Positions 17,777-26,536 are shown, counted from the first letter of the stretch. The stretch: 64,000 bases of DNA from Agromyces cerinus (GCF_016907835.1 NZ_JAFBCT010000001.1:3658001-3722000), one strand, 5' to 3'. The notes: generated by a model not told the origin, from the sequence alone. Numbers and translations are program-made.

Positions 17777-17893
17777 ATGGTCTTCGTGCTCCTCGGCGCC
17801 GTTTCCGTCGTCGCCATCATCGGCTCGATCGTCGTCACCGCTCGTGACGGCTACCGTCGTCAGCCGCGAGAGACGTTCGCGCGCACCGTCTAG
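17777..17893 (+). CDS. 38-residue single-span membrane peptide
   Basis: An ATG with SD GAAAGGA (17764-17770) opens a 38-codon frame. Residues 2-21 (VFLLGAVSVVAIIGSIVVT-like) form one hydrophobic helix, followed by a basic tail ARDGYRRQPRE. It is too short for routine gene calling. It is divergent from the LysR gene and followed by hairpins, so it looks like a complete transcription unit. The function is unknown. Confidence 0.65.
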   Translation: MVFVLLGAVSVVAIIGSIVVTARDGYRRQPRETFARTV

Positions 17894-17903
17894 GTCCGCG
17901 AAT

Positions 17904-17924
17904 TCCGGGGGTCCGTTCCCCGGA
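17904..17924 (+). terminator. Hairpin just after the 38-residue peptide gene
   Basis: TCCGGGG (17904-17910) pairs with CCCCGGA (17918-17924) around a 7-nt loop, 10 nt after the peptide stop codon. No clear U-tract follows. Confidence 0.5.
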
Positions 17925-18008
17925 GCACCCGGGTCGCCGCGCCGGTGAGGGGCAATCCTCGACCGGCTGCGCTGCCCGAGTACCGGGCTGCATGCGCGGC
18001 CCGATCGC

Positions 18009-18050
18009 AGGGCCGCCGCGCGGGGGAGGGACACCCCGCGGGGCGGCCCT
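18009..18050 (+). terminator. Strong GC hairpin, probable terminator
   Basis: AGGGCCGCCGCGCGGGG (18009-18025) pairs with CCCCGCGGGGCGGCCCT (18034-18050) with one mismatch, followed by TCGTC. The remaining space to 18186 holds only an 18-bp direct repeat (18093-18110 and 18114-18131) and a small ATCGGGAT/ATCCCGAT inverted repeat. Confidence 0.65.
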
Positions 18051-18150
18051 TCGTCATGCGTATCGGGATGTACTGGGGGGATCCCGATGCGTGCCGCCGC
18101 GCCTCCCGACTCGGCCGCCGCGCCTCCCGACACCGCCGACGATCTCCCGC

Positions 18151-18156
18151 TAGCGT
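18151..18156 (+). promoter_or_regulatory. -10 element TAGCGT for the peptidase E operon
   Basis: TAGCGT lies 30 nt before the ATG at 18187 in a gene-free stretch, and a TGGGGGA ribosome site falls between them. It is the best promoter match before the three-gene operon. Confidence 0.4.
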
Positions 18157-18186
18157 GTGCCCGAAGGTTCGACGTTTGGGGGAACG

Positions 18187-18927
18187 ATGGCGCATGTGGT
18201 TGCGACCGGCGCAGGCAAGGCGATGATGGAGCGGCGGGCCGACCCGACGCACGACTACATCCTGAAGCTCACCGGCAAGGAGCGCCCGCGCGTGCTCTTC
18301 GTCGGCACGGCGACCGGCGATGATGCCGCGTACATCGTGAGCTTCTACACGACGTACGACTCCGACCGCTGCGCACCGCATCACCTGCCCCTCTTCCACC
18401 GGGCGGTCGACGACCTCGCGGGCTTCGTGAAGGGCTTCGACGTGATCCACGTCGGCGGCGGCAACACGGCCAACATGCTCGACGTCTGGAAGCGCCAGGG
18501 TCTCGACGAGATCATGCGCGAGATGTGGGAGGACCCGAACTCGAACACGGTCTTCACCGGCGGCTCGGCCGGCGGCATCTGCTGGTTCGAGGGCGGCACC
18601 ACCGACAGCTACGGGCCCACCCTGCAGGTGCTGCCCGAAGGCCTCGGCTTCCTGCACGGCAGCTTCTGCCCGCACTACGACGCCGAAGACCAGCGCCAGC
18701 CGTTGTTCCACGCCTCCCTGCTCAGCGGCGAGCTCGCCACGGGCTACGCGGTCGGCAACCTGCAGTCGCTGCATTTCGAGGGCTCGGAGTTCGTGACGGC
18801 GATCAGCCCCGTCGAGGATCCGCTCGCCCTCAGGGTCGAGGCGATCGACGGCAGGATCGTCGAGACGCCGCTCCCGACGCAGGTGCTCGCCAGTACCGGC
18901 CCCATCGTGAAGGGCCCCTCGTCGTGA
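18187..18927 (+). CDS. pepE: Peptidase E-like dipeptidase (family S51)
   Basis: A 246-residue cytosolic serine dipeptidase with a glutamine-amidotransferase-like fold. The nucleophile is S127 in FTGGSAGGICWF, and HVGGGNTANML is the second conserved loop. Known peptidase E enzymes cleave dipeptides with N-terminal aspartate. A reading starting earlier at 18157 is possible, but MAHVVATGAG with its GGGGGA SD is better. The next gene, a Dcu-type carrier for C4-dicarboxylates and aspartate, starts inside its stop codon (GTGA), which ties Asp-peptide cleavage to C4-acid transport. Confidence 0.88.
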   Translation: MAHVVATGAGKAMMERRADPTHDYILKLTGKERPRVLFVGTATGDDAAYIVSFYTTYDSDRCAPHHLPLFHRAVDDLAGFVKGFDVIHVGGGNTANMLDVWKRQGLDEIMREMWEDPNSNTVFTGGSAGGICWFEGGTTDSYGPTLQVLPEGLGFLHGSFCPHYDAEDQRQPLFHASLLSGELATGYAVGNLQSLHFEGSEFVTAISPVEDPLALRVEAIDGRIVETPLPTQVLASTGPIVKGPSS

Positions 18928-20279
18928 ACGACAACGTCTGGATCCTCGTCGCCGAACTGATCGTCGTCGTCCTCGCGATCTACATGGGCACCCGCACGAG
19001 CGGGATCGGCCTCGGCGTCTGGGGGCTCGTCGGCGTCGCGGTACTCGTCTTCGTCTTCGGCGAGGCGCCGGGCGCCGCCCCGGTCGACGCGGTGTTCATC
19101 GTCATCACCGTCATCACCGCGGCATCCGTCATGCAGGCCGCCGGCGGTATCGACTGGATGGTGTCGGTCGCGTCGAAGGTCATCAAGAAGCGGCCGAAGT
19201 CGGTCGTCTTCCTGGCGCCGGCGATGTCGTTCCTCTTCACCGTGGGCGCCGGTACCGGCAACATCTTCTACCCGCTGCTGCCCGTCATCTACGACGTGTC
19301 GTACCAGCAGAAGATCCGGCCCGAGCGGGCGCTGTCCGTCTCGGCCGTCGCCTCGCAGGTCGGCATCCTCTGCAGCCCGGTCTCCGCGGCCACCGCGTCG
19401 ATGGTCGTGCTGCTCGCGCCGCAGGGCGTCGACCTCGGCAAGCTCCTGCTCATCATGTGGCCGGCCTCGATCGTGGGCCTCGGCATCGCCGCGCTCGTCA
19501 TGGTGAAGCACGGCAAGGAGCTCGAGGACGACCCCGAGTTCCAGCGCCGCCTCGCCGAGCACCTGGTGAAGCCGGCCGTCGTGGTCGACGCCGACAAGAA
19601 GCTGCCGCGCAGCGCCGTGCTCTCGGCGTCGATCTTCCTCACCGGCGTCGGCGTGATCGTGCTGTTCGGCCTGTTCGAGGGTCTCCGCCCGGTGATCGGC
19701 ACGGATGACGCGGGCGACCCGGTGCGGGTCAGCATCACCGTCATCATCGAGGTCATCATGGGCGTCATCGCGGCGCTCATCTTCCTCACCTGCAAGGTCA
19801 AGGCAGCGGATGTCCCGAAGCAGTCGACCTTCCCGGCCGGCATGGTCGGCGCGATCGCCCTCTTCGGCATCGCGTGGCTCGCGAACACGTTCGTCGCCGC
19901 GAACAACACGCTCATCGTCGACGGTCTCGGCTCGCTCGTCTCCGGGTCGACGGCGTTCCTCGGCGCCCTGCTCTTCGCGCTCGCGCTCTTCCTCGTCGCG
20001 ATGCTCACGACGAGCCAGTCGAGCGCCACGAACGCGATCGTGCCGATCGGCATCACGATCGGCCTGCCCGCCCCGCTCCTCGTCGGGCTCTGGCCGGCGG
20101 CGATGGGCATCTACACGCTGCCCGCGAACGGCAGCCAGGTCGCGACGGTCGCGTTCGACCAGACCGGCACGACCAAGATGGGCAAGTTCGTCTTCGACCA
20201 CTCGTTCCAGCTGCCGAACCTCGTCTACGTCGTCGTCGCGATCCTCGTGGGCGTGGCGCTCTCCTTCGTCATCGTCTGA
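18924..20279 (+). CDS. DcuA/DcuB-type C4-dicarboxylate transporter
   Basis: A 451-residue membrane protein with about 11-12 hydrophobic segments. The signature stretch GTGNIFYPLLPVIYDVSYQQ followed by KIRPERALSVSAVASQVGI and CSPVSAA matches the anaerobic C4-dicarboxylate carriers DcuA/DcuB, which exchange aspartate, fumarate, malate and succinate. The start is a GTG overlapping the peptidase stop (GTGA). Its stop shares a base with the next ATG (TGATG), so three genes are translationally coupled. Which acid it moves, and in which direction, is not visible. Confidence 0.85.
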   Translation: MNDNVWILVAELIVVVLAIYMGTRTSGIGLGVWGLVGVAVLVFVFGEAPGAAPVDAVFIVITVITAASVMQAAGGIDWMVSVASKVIKKRPKSVVFLAPAMSFLFTVGAGTGNIFYPLLPVIYDVSYQQKIRPERALSVSAVASQVGILCSPVSAATASMVVLLAPQGVDLGKLLLIMWPASIVGLGIAALVMVKHGKELEDDPEFQRRLAEHLVKPAVVVDADKKLPRSAVLSASIFLTGVGVIVLFGLFEGLRPVIGTDDAGDPVRVSITVIIEVIMGVIAALIFLTCKVKAADVPKQSTFPAGMVGAIALFGIAWLANTFVAANNTLIVDGLGSLVSGSTAFLGALLFALALFLVAMLTTSQSSATNAIVPIGITIGLPAPLLVGLWPAAMGIYTLPANGSQVATVAFDQTGTTKMGKFVFDHSFQLPNLVYVVVAILVGVALSFVIV

Positions 20280-21703
20280 TGGCGGAGGCGGCCGAGCAGG
20301 CGCTGCTCCGCAGGTTCCTCCTCGGACTCGCGGAGGGCATGAACGCGGCCGCCGACTCGACCGACAAGATCCGCGACACGCTCGTGACGGTGTCGAGCGC
20401 CTACGGGCGCGACGACACCGACATCGTGGTGCTGCCGACCGTGATCCTCATCGAGACGGGTGCGGGAAACGAGGGCAGGGTCGCGATCCGGTCTTCGGTG
20501 AACGCCTCGTTCCGCTTCGACCAGATCGCGGCGCTCTACCGCCTGATCGAGGTCGCCCGTCGCGCCGAGATCACCCCGCTCGACGGCATCTCGCGGCTGA
20601 ACGAGATCGGTGCGATGAAACCGTCGCACGGATGGCTCGTGCGCACCTTCGGCCACGCCGTGCTGACGACCGGGCTCGCGCTGCTGCTCGCGCCGACCTG
20701 GCAGGGCGCGGTCGTCGCCTTCGTGCTCGGCGCCTTCATCGGCGTCGCGAAGCTCGTGCGTTCGCCGACGCTCCAGATCGTCTTCCCCGTGTTCGCGGCG
20801 TTCGCCTGCGCCACGGCCGTGTTCCTGATCGCCCCGTACTTCGCAGTGGGAGACCCGATCAGGCTGCTCATCGCCCCGCTCGCGACGTTCCTGCCCGGCG
20901 GGGTGCTGACGACCGCGGTCGTCGAGCTCGCCGCGGGCCAGATGCTCGCGGGCGCCTCCCGTCTCGTGTTCGGGCTCGTGCAGCTCTCGCTGCTCGCCTT
21001 CGGCATCCTCGCGGCGGGCACACTCGTCGGGGTCGCCAGTTCCTCGTACGTGCCGCTCGACTCCGGCGAGGCCTTCCCCTGGTGGGTCGCCGTGTTCGGA
21101 GTGCTGCTCTTCGCGATCGGCAACTACCTGCACTTCTCCGCCCCGCCGCACACGTTCGGATGGGTGCTGCTCGTGCTGCTCGTCGCCTACACCGGCCAGG
21201 TCGTGGGCGGGGCGCTGATCGGCGCATCCGTGAGCGGGTTCATCGGCGCCCTCGCCATGACCCCGGTCGTGCTGTGGATCGCGACGCTGCGCAAGGGCGC
21301 CCCGTCGCAGCTCACCTTCCTGCCGGCGTTCTGGCTGCTGGTGCCCGGGGCCGCCGGTCTCGTCGGTCTCACCGAGGCGATCGGCACCACGCGCGGCTAC
21401 GAGGACTTCGCCGAAGCACTCGTCTCGATCATGTCGATCGCGCTGGGCGTGCTCATCGGCACGGCGCTCTACCGGGTCGTGCATCAGGGCGCGGAAGAGA
21501 TCGCCGACTTCCACATCGACGTGCCCGCAGCGCTCGTCGAGGAGGAGACGCCGCCGTTCTGGGCCCGACTCGTTCCGGGCACGCCCCGCTCGTTCTGGGG
21601 TGGTCGCCGGCGCCGTTCCCAGGGCGAACGGCGAGCGGATGCGTCGTCGCCGACGTCGCCCGTCGCAGAATCCGCCCCTTCCTCTCAGGCAAGCGGGTCG
21701 TAG
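20279..21703 (+). CDS. Threonine/serine exporter (ThrE) family protein
   Basis: A 474-residue membrane protein. The cytosolic N-terminal part (residues about 1-115, LLRRFLLGLAEGMNAAADSTDKI and VLPTVILIE) and the following roughly ten membrane spans match the two-part ThrE family, in which DUF1212-like and DUF3815-like halves are fused. It ends in a basic, Ser/Ala-rich tail. Its coupling to peptidase E and the Dcu-type carrier suggests one module handling peptide-derived amino and C4 acids. The substrate is inferred from the family only. Confidence 0.83.
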   Translation: MAEAAEQALLRRFLLGLAEGMNAAADSTDKIRDTLVTVSSAYGRDDTDIVVLPTVILIETGAGNEGRVAIRSSVNASFRFDQIAALYRLIEVARRAEITPLDGISRLNEIGAMKPSHGWLVRTFGHAVLTTGLALLLAPTWQGAVVAFVLGAFIGVAKLVRSPTLQIVFPVFAAFACATAVFLIAPYFAVGDPIRLLIAPLATFLPGGVLTTAVVELAAGQMLAGASRLVFGLVQLSLLAFGILAAGTLVGVASSSYVPLDSGEAFPWWVAVFGVLLFAIGNYLHFSAPPHTFGWVLLVLLVAYTGQVVGGALIGASVSGFIGALAMTPVVLWIATLRKGAPSQLTFLPAFWLLVPGAAGLVGLTEAIGTTRGYEDFAEALVSIMSIALGVLIGTALYRVVHQGAEEIADFHIDVPAALVEEETPPFWARLVPGTPRSFWGGRRRRSQGERRADASSPTSPVAESAPSSQASGS

Positions 21704-21706
21704 AGT
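21701..21706 (+). promoter_or_regulatory. Leaderless-type -10 element TAGAGT for pyrE
   Basis: TAGAGT sits exactly 6 nt before the GTG of pyrE, overlapping the end of the upstream gene. No SD precedes the GTG, so a leaderless pyrE transcript is likely. Confidence 0.6.
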
Positions 21707-21712
21707 ATTCGG

Positions 21713-22285
21713 GTGACCCTCCGAGAGCCTCAGCCCATCGACGCCGTGCGCGCCCAGTTGATCGACTTCATCGCGGCAGACGCCGTGTTCCACGGGGACT
21801 TCACCCTCACCAGTGGCAAGAAGGCGACCTATTACGTCGACCTCCGCAAGGTGAGTCTCGACCACCGGGTCGCTCCGCTCATCGGTCAGGTCATGATCGA
21901 TCTCATCAAAGATGTGCCCGACGTGGTCGCCGTCGGCGGCATGACCATGGGCGCCGACCCGATCGCCTCGGCGATCCTGCACCAGGGCGCGGCCCAGGGC
22001 CTCGCCTACGACGCCTTCGTCGTGCGCAAGGAGCCGAAGGACCACGGTCGCGGCAAGCAGGTCGAGGGTCCCGACCTCGCCGGCAAGCGCGTGATCGTGC
22101 TCGAAGACACCTCGACCACCGGCGGTTCGCCGATCAAGGCGATCGAGGCGCTCCGCAAGGTCGGCGCGGAGGTCGTGGCGGTCGCCGTCGTGGTCGACCG
22201 GGCGACCGGTGCCCGCGAGGTCATCGAGGCCGAAGGCGTGCCCTACCTGTACGCCATCGGGCTGGAAGACCTGGGGTTGGCCTGA
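21713..22285 (+). CDS. pyrE: Orotate phosphoribosyltransferase
   Basis: A 190-residue enzyme that makes orotidine 5'-phosphate from orotate and PRPP in de novo UMP synthesis. The PRPP-binding motif is RVIVLEDTSTTGGSP (residues 126-140), with the flexible loop KEPKDHGRGKQVEG ahead of it. The GTG start has a TAGAGT -10 six bases upstream and no SD. The large Pro/Ala-rich membrane protein gene starts within its stop (TGATG). No other de novo pyrimidine genes lie in the window. Confidence 0.95.
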   Translation: MTLREPQPIDAVRAQLIDFIAADAVFHGDFTLTSGKKATYYVDLRKVSLDHRVAPLIGQVMIDLIKDVPDVVAVGGMTMGADPIASAILHQGAAQGLAYDAFVVRKEPKDHGRGKQVEGPDLAGKRVIVLEDTSTTGGSPIKAIEALRKVGAEVVAVAVVVDRATGAREVIEAEGVPYLYAIGLEDLGLA

Positions 22286-25200
22286 TGAGCGGCGACGGGC
22301 AGGGTCTGGGGGGCGACGGAGCCGATTGGCTGCTCGCCCAGTTGGCGGGCGGCGATGCGCCGCGCCGCGACGTCCCGTCACCGCCCGTCGCACCGCCCGT
22401 CCAGCCGGCACTGCCGGCGCAGCAGGCAACTCCTCCCGCCGCACCGCGCACCCCGGCCCCACGCCGTGAAGAGGTGCTCGACTGGTTCTCCGAGGCGCCG
22501 GCACCCAGAGCGGATCCCGCCACGAGCGCGCTTCCCGTCGTCGGTTCCCCGGCTCCGCGCACCCCTGAGGTGCCGCAGCAGCATGCGCCGATGACCGATG
22601 CGGCCGGTTCGCCGACGCCGTCGTGGACCCCGCCGTTCGCGGTCGGCCTGCCGCATCAGCCGCCGGCGGGCGCCCCGGTGCACCTGACCGCGGTCGAGCC
22701 GCCCGTCGGCACGCCTGCGGTTGCCCCGACCTCTCCCGTCGCGCCGGTGCAGCCGCCCGCGGCCGTGCAGCCGGTCGTGCCGCCTGCCGCTGCGTGGCCG
22801 CCGGTCGCGCCCGCTGCGCCCGTCGCACCCGTGGCGCCGGTCGCACCCGTGGCGCCGGCCGCCGCCTGGCCGCCTGCCGCGCCCGTGGCGCCCGCGGCGC
22901 CGGCCGCCGCCTGGCCGCCGGTCGCGCCGGTCGCGCCTGCCGCGCCCGCCGCGCCCGCCGCGCCCGCCGCACCCGCCGCCGCGTGGCCGCCGGTCGCTCC
23001 TGCTGCGCCGGTCGCGCCCGCGGCTCCGACCGCTGCCCCGGCGATGCCGACGACTCCGCCCGGGCCGGTCACGCCGACCGCGCCGTTCGCACTCACCTGG
23101 GGCTCGCAAGAGGAACTCTCCTCCGAAGACGCGATCCGGGCGGCGTTCCGGAGCCTTTCCGAGCCGACGAGCGACAACCCAGGCGCCGTGGCCTCAGCAA
23201 CGCTGCCCGCCGAGCCGCAGGCTCCGGCCGCCGCCCAGGCTCCGGCTGCCCCGCAAGCGCCGGCCGAGTCGTCGGTTCCGGCCGAGTCGCCCTTCGCCGG
23301 CTTCGCGCCCCCGCCCGTGGCACGGCAGTCGTTCACCCCCGTGCAGCCGGCAGCACCGGTCGCACCCGAGCCGCCGGCCGCGCCCGTCGTGCCGGTGCAT
23401 CCGACCGCATCGTCGACCGCGCCGGCCGCGTGGGACACCCGTGGCCCTGCGACCCAGCCGGCGGTCACGTCGTCGGCGTCACCGGCCTCGCCGTTCGACG
23501 ACGAACTGTGGGCGGCGCTCCAGGAACCCGAGCAGCCGTCTGCGGCCCCGGTTCCGCCCGTGGTCCAGGCTCCGGTCGCCCCGGTGCGCATGGAGGCTCC
23601 GGTCGCCCCGGTGCCTCCGGCGGCCCCGTTCGAGCAGATCCGGCCGGCTGTTCCGGCTGCCGAGGTCGCCCCCGAGGCGCCGCTCGAGCAGCCGCGTCCC
23701 GAGCGCGACCGGTTCGCGGCATTCGCCGCCGACACCACCGATCCGTTCGCCGCACTCACCGCCACCCGGGCGATTCCGATCCAGCCAGCAGCAGCCGCAG
23801 CCGCAGCAGCGGCGTCGGCGTCGGCGCAGACGGCACCGGCACCGGCGGAACCCCCGGTGCCGCAGTTCGGGCGTGGCGCGAGCTCGGTCGCGCCCGAGTC
23901 CGCGCCCCGGACCGAACCCGAGGCCCGCAGCGGGTTCCCCTTCCTCGAGGTGCGCGGCACGGCCGCAGCGCAGGAGGACGCCGTGGTCGGTGTTCCCGCT
24001 CGCGAGGCGAGTGCGTTCAACACGACCCCGTTCCCGGCATTCGCCTCGGCGACCGGAGGCGACGACGACCCGACGCGAGAGCCGCCGGCCCCGGTCGACG
24101 ACCTGCTCGCGTCGCTCGGCGGCGGTGCACCACGTTCCCGCTCCGCGGAGCCGACACTCCCTCCGGGTGGCACCACCCCGGTGGCCCCGGCCGGGCCGAC
24201 GGGTCTCGACGCGCTCGGGCTGGGCTTCGGCGACGATGACGATGACGATGACGATGACGTTTCCGAACCTCCCGCGCCGGTCGCGGACGACCGGGCGTCC
24301 TCCGGCATCCGGGGTCGATTCTTCCGGGGCGCTCGCGACGATGACGAGCCCGCCCCCGCCCCCGGGCACGACGGCATCGAGGCTGAAGGCGCCGACGACG
24401 AGTCGTCGATCGCACGTGAGATGGCCGACACCGGGTACTTCTGGAATCTGACGCCGGATCCGAACGCCGAAGACCCGAAGGACACCCCCGTCTCGGTGGC
24501 GACCGCGTTCCTGGGCGACGCCGCGGCCGAGGGCCCGGCCCCGACCGACCTGTTCGCGGCCGACGACGCGGAGCCCGCGTGGGACGACGAAGCCGGCGTC
24601 GGGACAACCGATCCGGAGTGGTCGTTCACCGGCGACACGGCACCCGGCGACACGGCACCCGGCCCCGACGACACGGCGCCGTATGGCGACGACCTCCGTC
24701 TCCCCGCAGCAGCGGCGGAGTCCGACCAGCGGCACGCGTACGAGGCGTCCGACGATGACGAGCTGAGCGCGCTGTTCGGCGGGGCCGCCGCAGCCTCGGC
24801 GGCCCCAAGCGATCCGTTCGGCGCTCCGAGCGGCCGGCAGCCCGTGGCATCCGGCTTCGCGGCGGCCCCGTCGCAGGGCTCCGGCGGCGGCATCGGTCCG
24901 CAGCGCAATGGCGGTGCCGGAGGCGTCGGAGGCACGGCCGGCAACGACGGCCCCGGCCGCGGCGGTGCCGGCGGTGGTGCCGGCGGTGGCGCCTCGAAGC
25001 CCCCGACAGGCGGCAGCCGCACCACGCGCACGCTGATCTGGGTCGCCGGCGGACTCGTCGCGCTGCTCGTGCTCGCCGGGCTCTACTTCTTCGGCACCCA
25101 GCTCGCCGGTGGGGGAGGCGGGCAGGCCAGTGACAGCCCGTCCGCGAGCACCTCCGAGACGCCCGTCGCCGCGCCGACCGCCCCGCAGCCCGCCGGTGCG

Positions 25201-25575
25201 CACGCGTGGGACACCCTCTTCGGCGGCGAGTGCATCGAGCCGTTCGAGTCGGTCTGGGCCGAGGAGTTCACCGTCATCGACTGCGCGACGCCGCACGCCG
25301 CGCAGCTCGTGTATCGCGGTACACTGCCGGGCGACGAGGCGGCACCCTTCCCGGGTGAGGCCGCGCTCGCCGAGCAGATGCCCGGACTGTGTCGCGCGGT
25401 CGGCGTCTTCGACCCCGCGCTCGTCGCCGGCATTCCCGACCTGCAGGTGCAGGGCAGCTTCCCCGTGACCGAGGAGCAGTGGGCCGAGGGTCAGCGCACC
25501 TACTACTGCTTCGCCAATCGCGCCGGCGGCGAACCGCTGACCGCGTCGATCATGGGCCCCGGCCCGACGGCCTGA
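22285..25575 (+). CDS. Large Pro/Ala-rich one-span membrane protein with C-terminal septum-formation-like domain
   Basis: 1,096 residues in three parts. First comes a long low-complexity cytosolic region, including PVAPAA/AAAWPP repeats at about residues 160-255 and a nine-Asp run at 650-658. A Gly-rich stretch then leads to one transmembrane helix at about 917-937 (LIWVAGGLVALLVLAGLYFF). Last is a roughly 140-residue extracellular domain with four cysteines (GGECIEPF, VIDCATPHAAQLV, GLCRAV, YYCFANR), like the actinobacterial septum-formation domain. Short motifs such as ADWLLAQL, REEVLDWF, DDELWAALQE and DDELSALFGG are islands in the disorder that could bind partners. Translation is coupled to pyrE. 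The role is unknown; cell-envelope or division scaffolding is a guess. Confidence 0.85.
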   Translation: MSGDGQGLGGDGADWLLAQLAGGDAPRRDVPSPPVAPPVQPALPAQQATPPAAPRTPAPRREEVLDWFSEAPAPRADPATSALPVVGSPAPRTPEVPQQHAPMTDAAGSPTPSWTPPFAVGLPHQPPAGAPVHLTAVEPPVGTPAVAPTSPVAPVQPPAAVQPVVPPAAAWPPVAPAAPVAPVAPVAPVAPAAAWPPAAPVAPAAPAAAWPPVAPVAPAAPAAPAAPAAPAAAWPPVAPAAPVAPAAPTAAPAMPTTPPGPVTPTAPFALTWGSQEELSSEDAIRAAFRSLSEPTSDNPGAVASATLPAEPQAPAAAQAPAAPQAPAESSVPAESPFAGFAPPPVARQSFTPVQPAAPVAPEPPAAPVVPVHPTASSTAPAAWDTRGPATQPAVTSSASPASPFDDELWAALQEPEQPSAAPVPPVVQAPVAPVRMEAPVAPVPPAAPFEQIRPAVPAAEVAPEAPLEQPRPERDRFAAFAADTTDPFAALTATRAIPIQPAAAAAAAAASASAQTAPAPAEPPVPQFGRGASSVAPESAPRTEPEARSGFPFLEVRGTAAAQEDAVVGVPAREASAFNTTPFPAFASATGGDDDPTREPPAPVDDLLASLGGGAPRSRSAEPTLPPGGTTPVAPAGPTGLDALGLGFGDDDDDDDDDVSEPPAPVADDRASSGIRGRFFRGARDDDEPAPAPGHDGIEAEGADDESSIAREMADTGYFWNLTPDPNAEDPKDTPVSVATAFLGDAAAEGPAPTDLFAADDAEPAWDDEAGVGTTDPEWSFTGDTAPGDTAPGPDDTAPYGDDLRLPAAAAESDQRHAYEASDDDELSALFGGAAAASAAPSDPFGAPSGRQPVASGFAAAPSQGSGGGIGPQRNGGAGGVGGTAGNDGPGRGGAGGGAGGGASKPPTGGSRTTRTLIWVAGGLVALLVLAGLYFFGTQLAGGGGGQASDSPSASTSETPVAAPTAPQPAGAHAWDTLFGGECIEPFESVWAEEFTVIDCATPHAAQLVYRGTLPGDEAAPFPGEAALAEQMPGLCRAVGVFDPALVAGIPDLQVQGSFPVTEEQWAEGQRTYYCFANRAGGEPLTASIMGPGPTA
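22780..23050 (+). repeat. Degenerate coding repeat (PVAPAA / AAAWPP units)
   Basis: Imperfect GCGCCCGTGGCGCCG-like units encode alternating Pro-Val-Ala-Pro and Ala-Ala-Ala-Trp-Pro-Pro blocks within the large membrane protein. Near-identical copies suggest slippage or recombination-driven length change. Confidence 0.75.
24232..24258 (+). repeat. GATGAC microsatellite encoding nine aspartates
   Basis: Alternating GAC/GAT codons give an uninterrupted run of nine Asp (residues 650-658 of the large membrane protein). It is a 6-bp tandem array in frame, so unit changes would not break the protein. Confidence 0.85.
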
Positions 25576-25579
25576 CGAC

Positions 25580-26536
25580 ATGACCTCCGATGACGGCGAC
25601 TCCCGTGGCCGGGTCGTCGTCGTCGGCTCGCTGAACGTCGACTCGACGAGCTACGTCGCAGCGTTCCCCGAGCCCGGCGAGACGATCCGCGCGCACGGCT
25701 TCCAGGTCGCACTCGGCGGCAAGGGTGCGAACCAGGCGGTCGCGGTGCACGTCGCCGGCGTGCCGGTCGAGTTCATCGCCTGCATCGGCGACGACGCGAA
25801 CGGGGCGTTTGCGCAGGGAACGCTCGAACGCCTCGGGCTACCGGTCGATGCGCTCCGGCGGATCCCGGAAGCCCCGACCGGCGCCGCCCAGATCACGGTC
25901 GCCGACTCGGGCGAGAACACCGTGATCATCACCGGTGGTGCGAACCTCGCCCTCACCCCGGCCGTCGTCGACGCCGCCCGTGATCGGGTCGCCGCTGCGG
26001 CGGTCGTGCTCACGCAGGGCGAGCTCCCCGGGGCGACCATCGATCGCCTCGCGGAGGTCGCGATCGAGCTCGGCACGCGCTTCGTGCTGAACCTCGCGCC
26101 GCCGACGCCGGTCTCCGCGGCCACGCTCGGCGCCGCCGATCCGCTCGTGCTGAACGAGCACGAGGCTCGGGCGGTCGGCATCGGCACGGATGCCCCGGCC
26201 GGCGCGACCCTCGACGCGTGGCGGGTCGTCGCGGCATCCGCTGCCGGCGGCATCGCCCGCTCGGTGGTCGTGACGCTCGGCGCGGCCGGTGCCGTCGCCG
26301 CCGACACGACCGGCTCGTGGGTCACGGCAGCGCCGCGCGTGACGGCGGTCGACACGACCGGGGCCGGCGACGGGTTCACCGGAACGCTCGCGGCCTGCAT
26401 CGCCGAGGGCCGTTCCCTGCCCGAGGCGCTCGGCATCGCCGTCGCGGCCGGTGCCCTCGCCGTGCAGACGCGCGGCACGGTCGACTCCTACGCCCCCCGC
26501 GCCGTCGTGCTCGCCGCGGCCGGCGTCGCCGGCTGA
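25580..26536 (+). CDS. rbsK: Ribokinase-like PfkB carbohydrate kinase
   Basis: A 318-residue kinase that phosphorylates ribose (or a close sugar) at O5. Substrate-side motif GGKGANQA is at residues 46-53, NEHE (192-195) follows, and the catalytic base is D264 in DTTGAGDGF. It starts 4 bp after the large membrane protein gene and is followed 79 bp later by a nucleoside hydrolase, whose product is ribose. This makes a compact nucleoside-salvage pair. Deoxyribokinase activity is an alternative. Confidence 0.93.
   Translation: MTSDDGDSRGRVVVVGSLNVDSTSYVAAFPEPGETIRAHGFQVALGGKGANQAVAVHVAGVPVEFIACIGDDANGAFAQGTLERLGLPVDALRRIPEAPTGAAQITVADSGENTVIITGGANLALTPAVVDAARDRVAAAAVVLTQGELPGATIDRLAEVAIELGTRFVLNLAPPTPVSAATLGAADPLVLNEHEARAVGIGTDAPAGATLDAWRVVAASAAGGIARSVVVTLGAAGAVAADTTGSWVTAAPRVTAVDTTGAGDGFTGTLAACIAEGRSLPEALGIAVAAGALAVQTRGTVDSYAPRAVVLAAAGVAG

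Noticed and set aside
20225..22972. Very long minus-strand open frame opposite the ThrE-like, pyrE and large membrane protein genes
   Set aside because: It is Arg/Ala/Pro-rich, has no domain motifs, and is the expected GC3 shadow of strongly coding plus-strand genes. The same applies to long frames such as 5176-7521 (minus), 12424-14973 (minus), 33210-36158 (plus) and 15419-16702 (minus).
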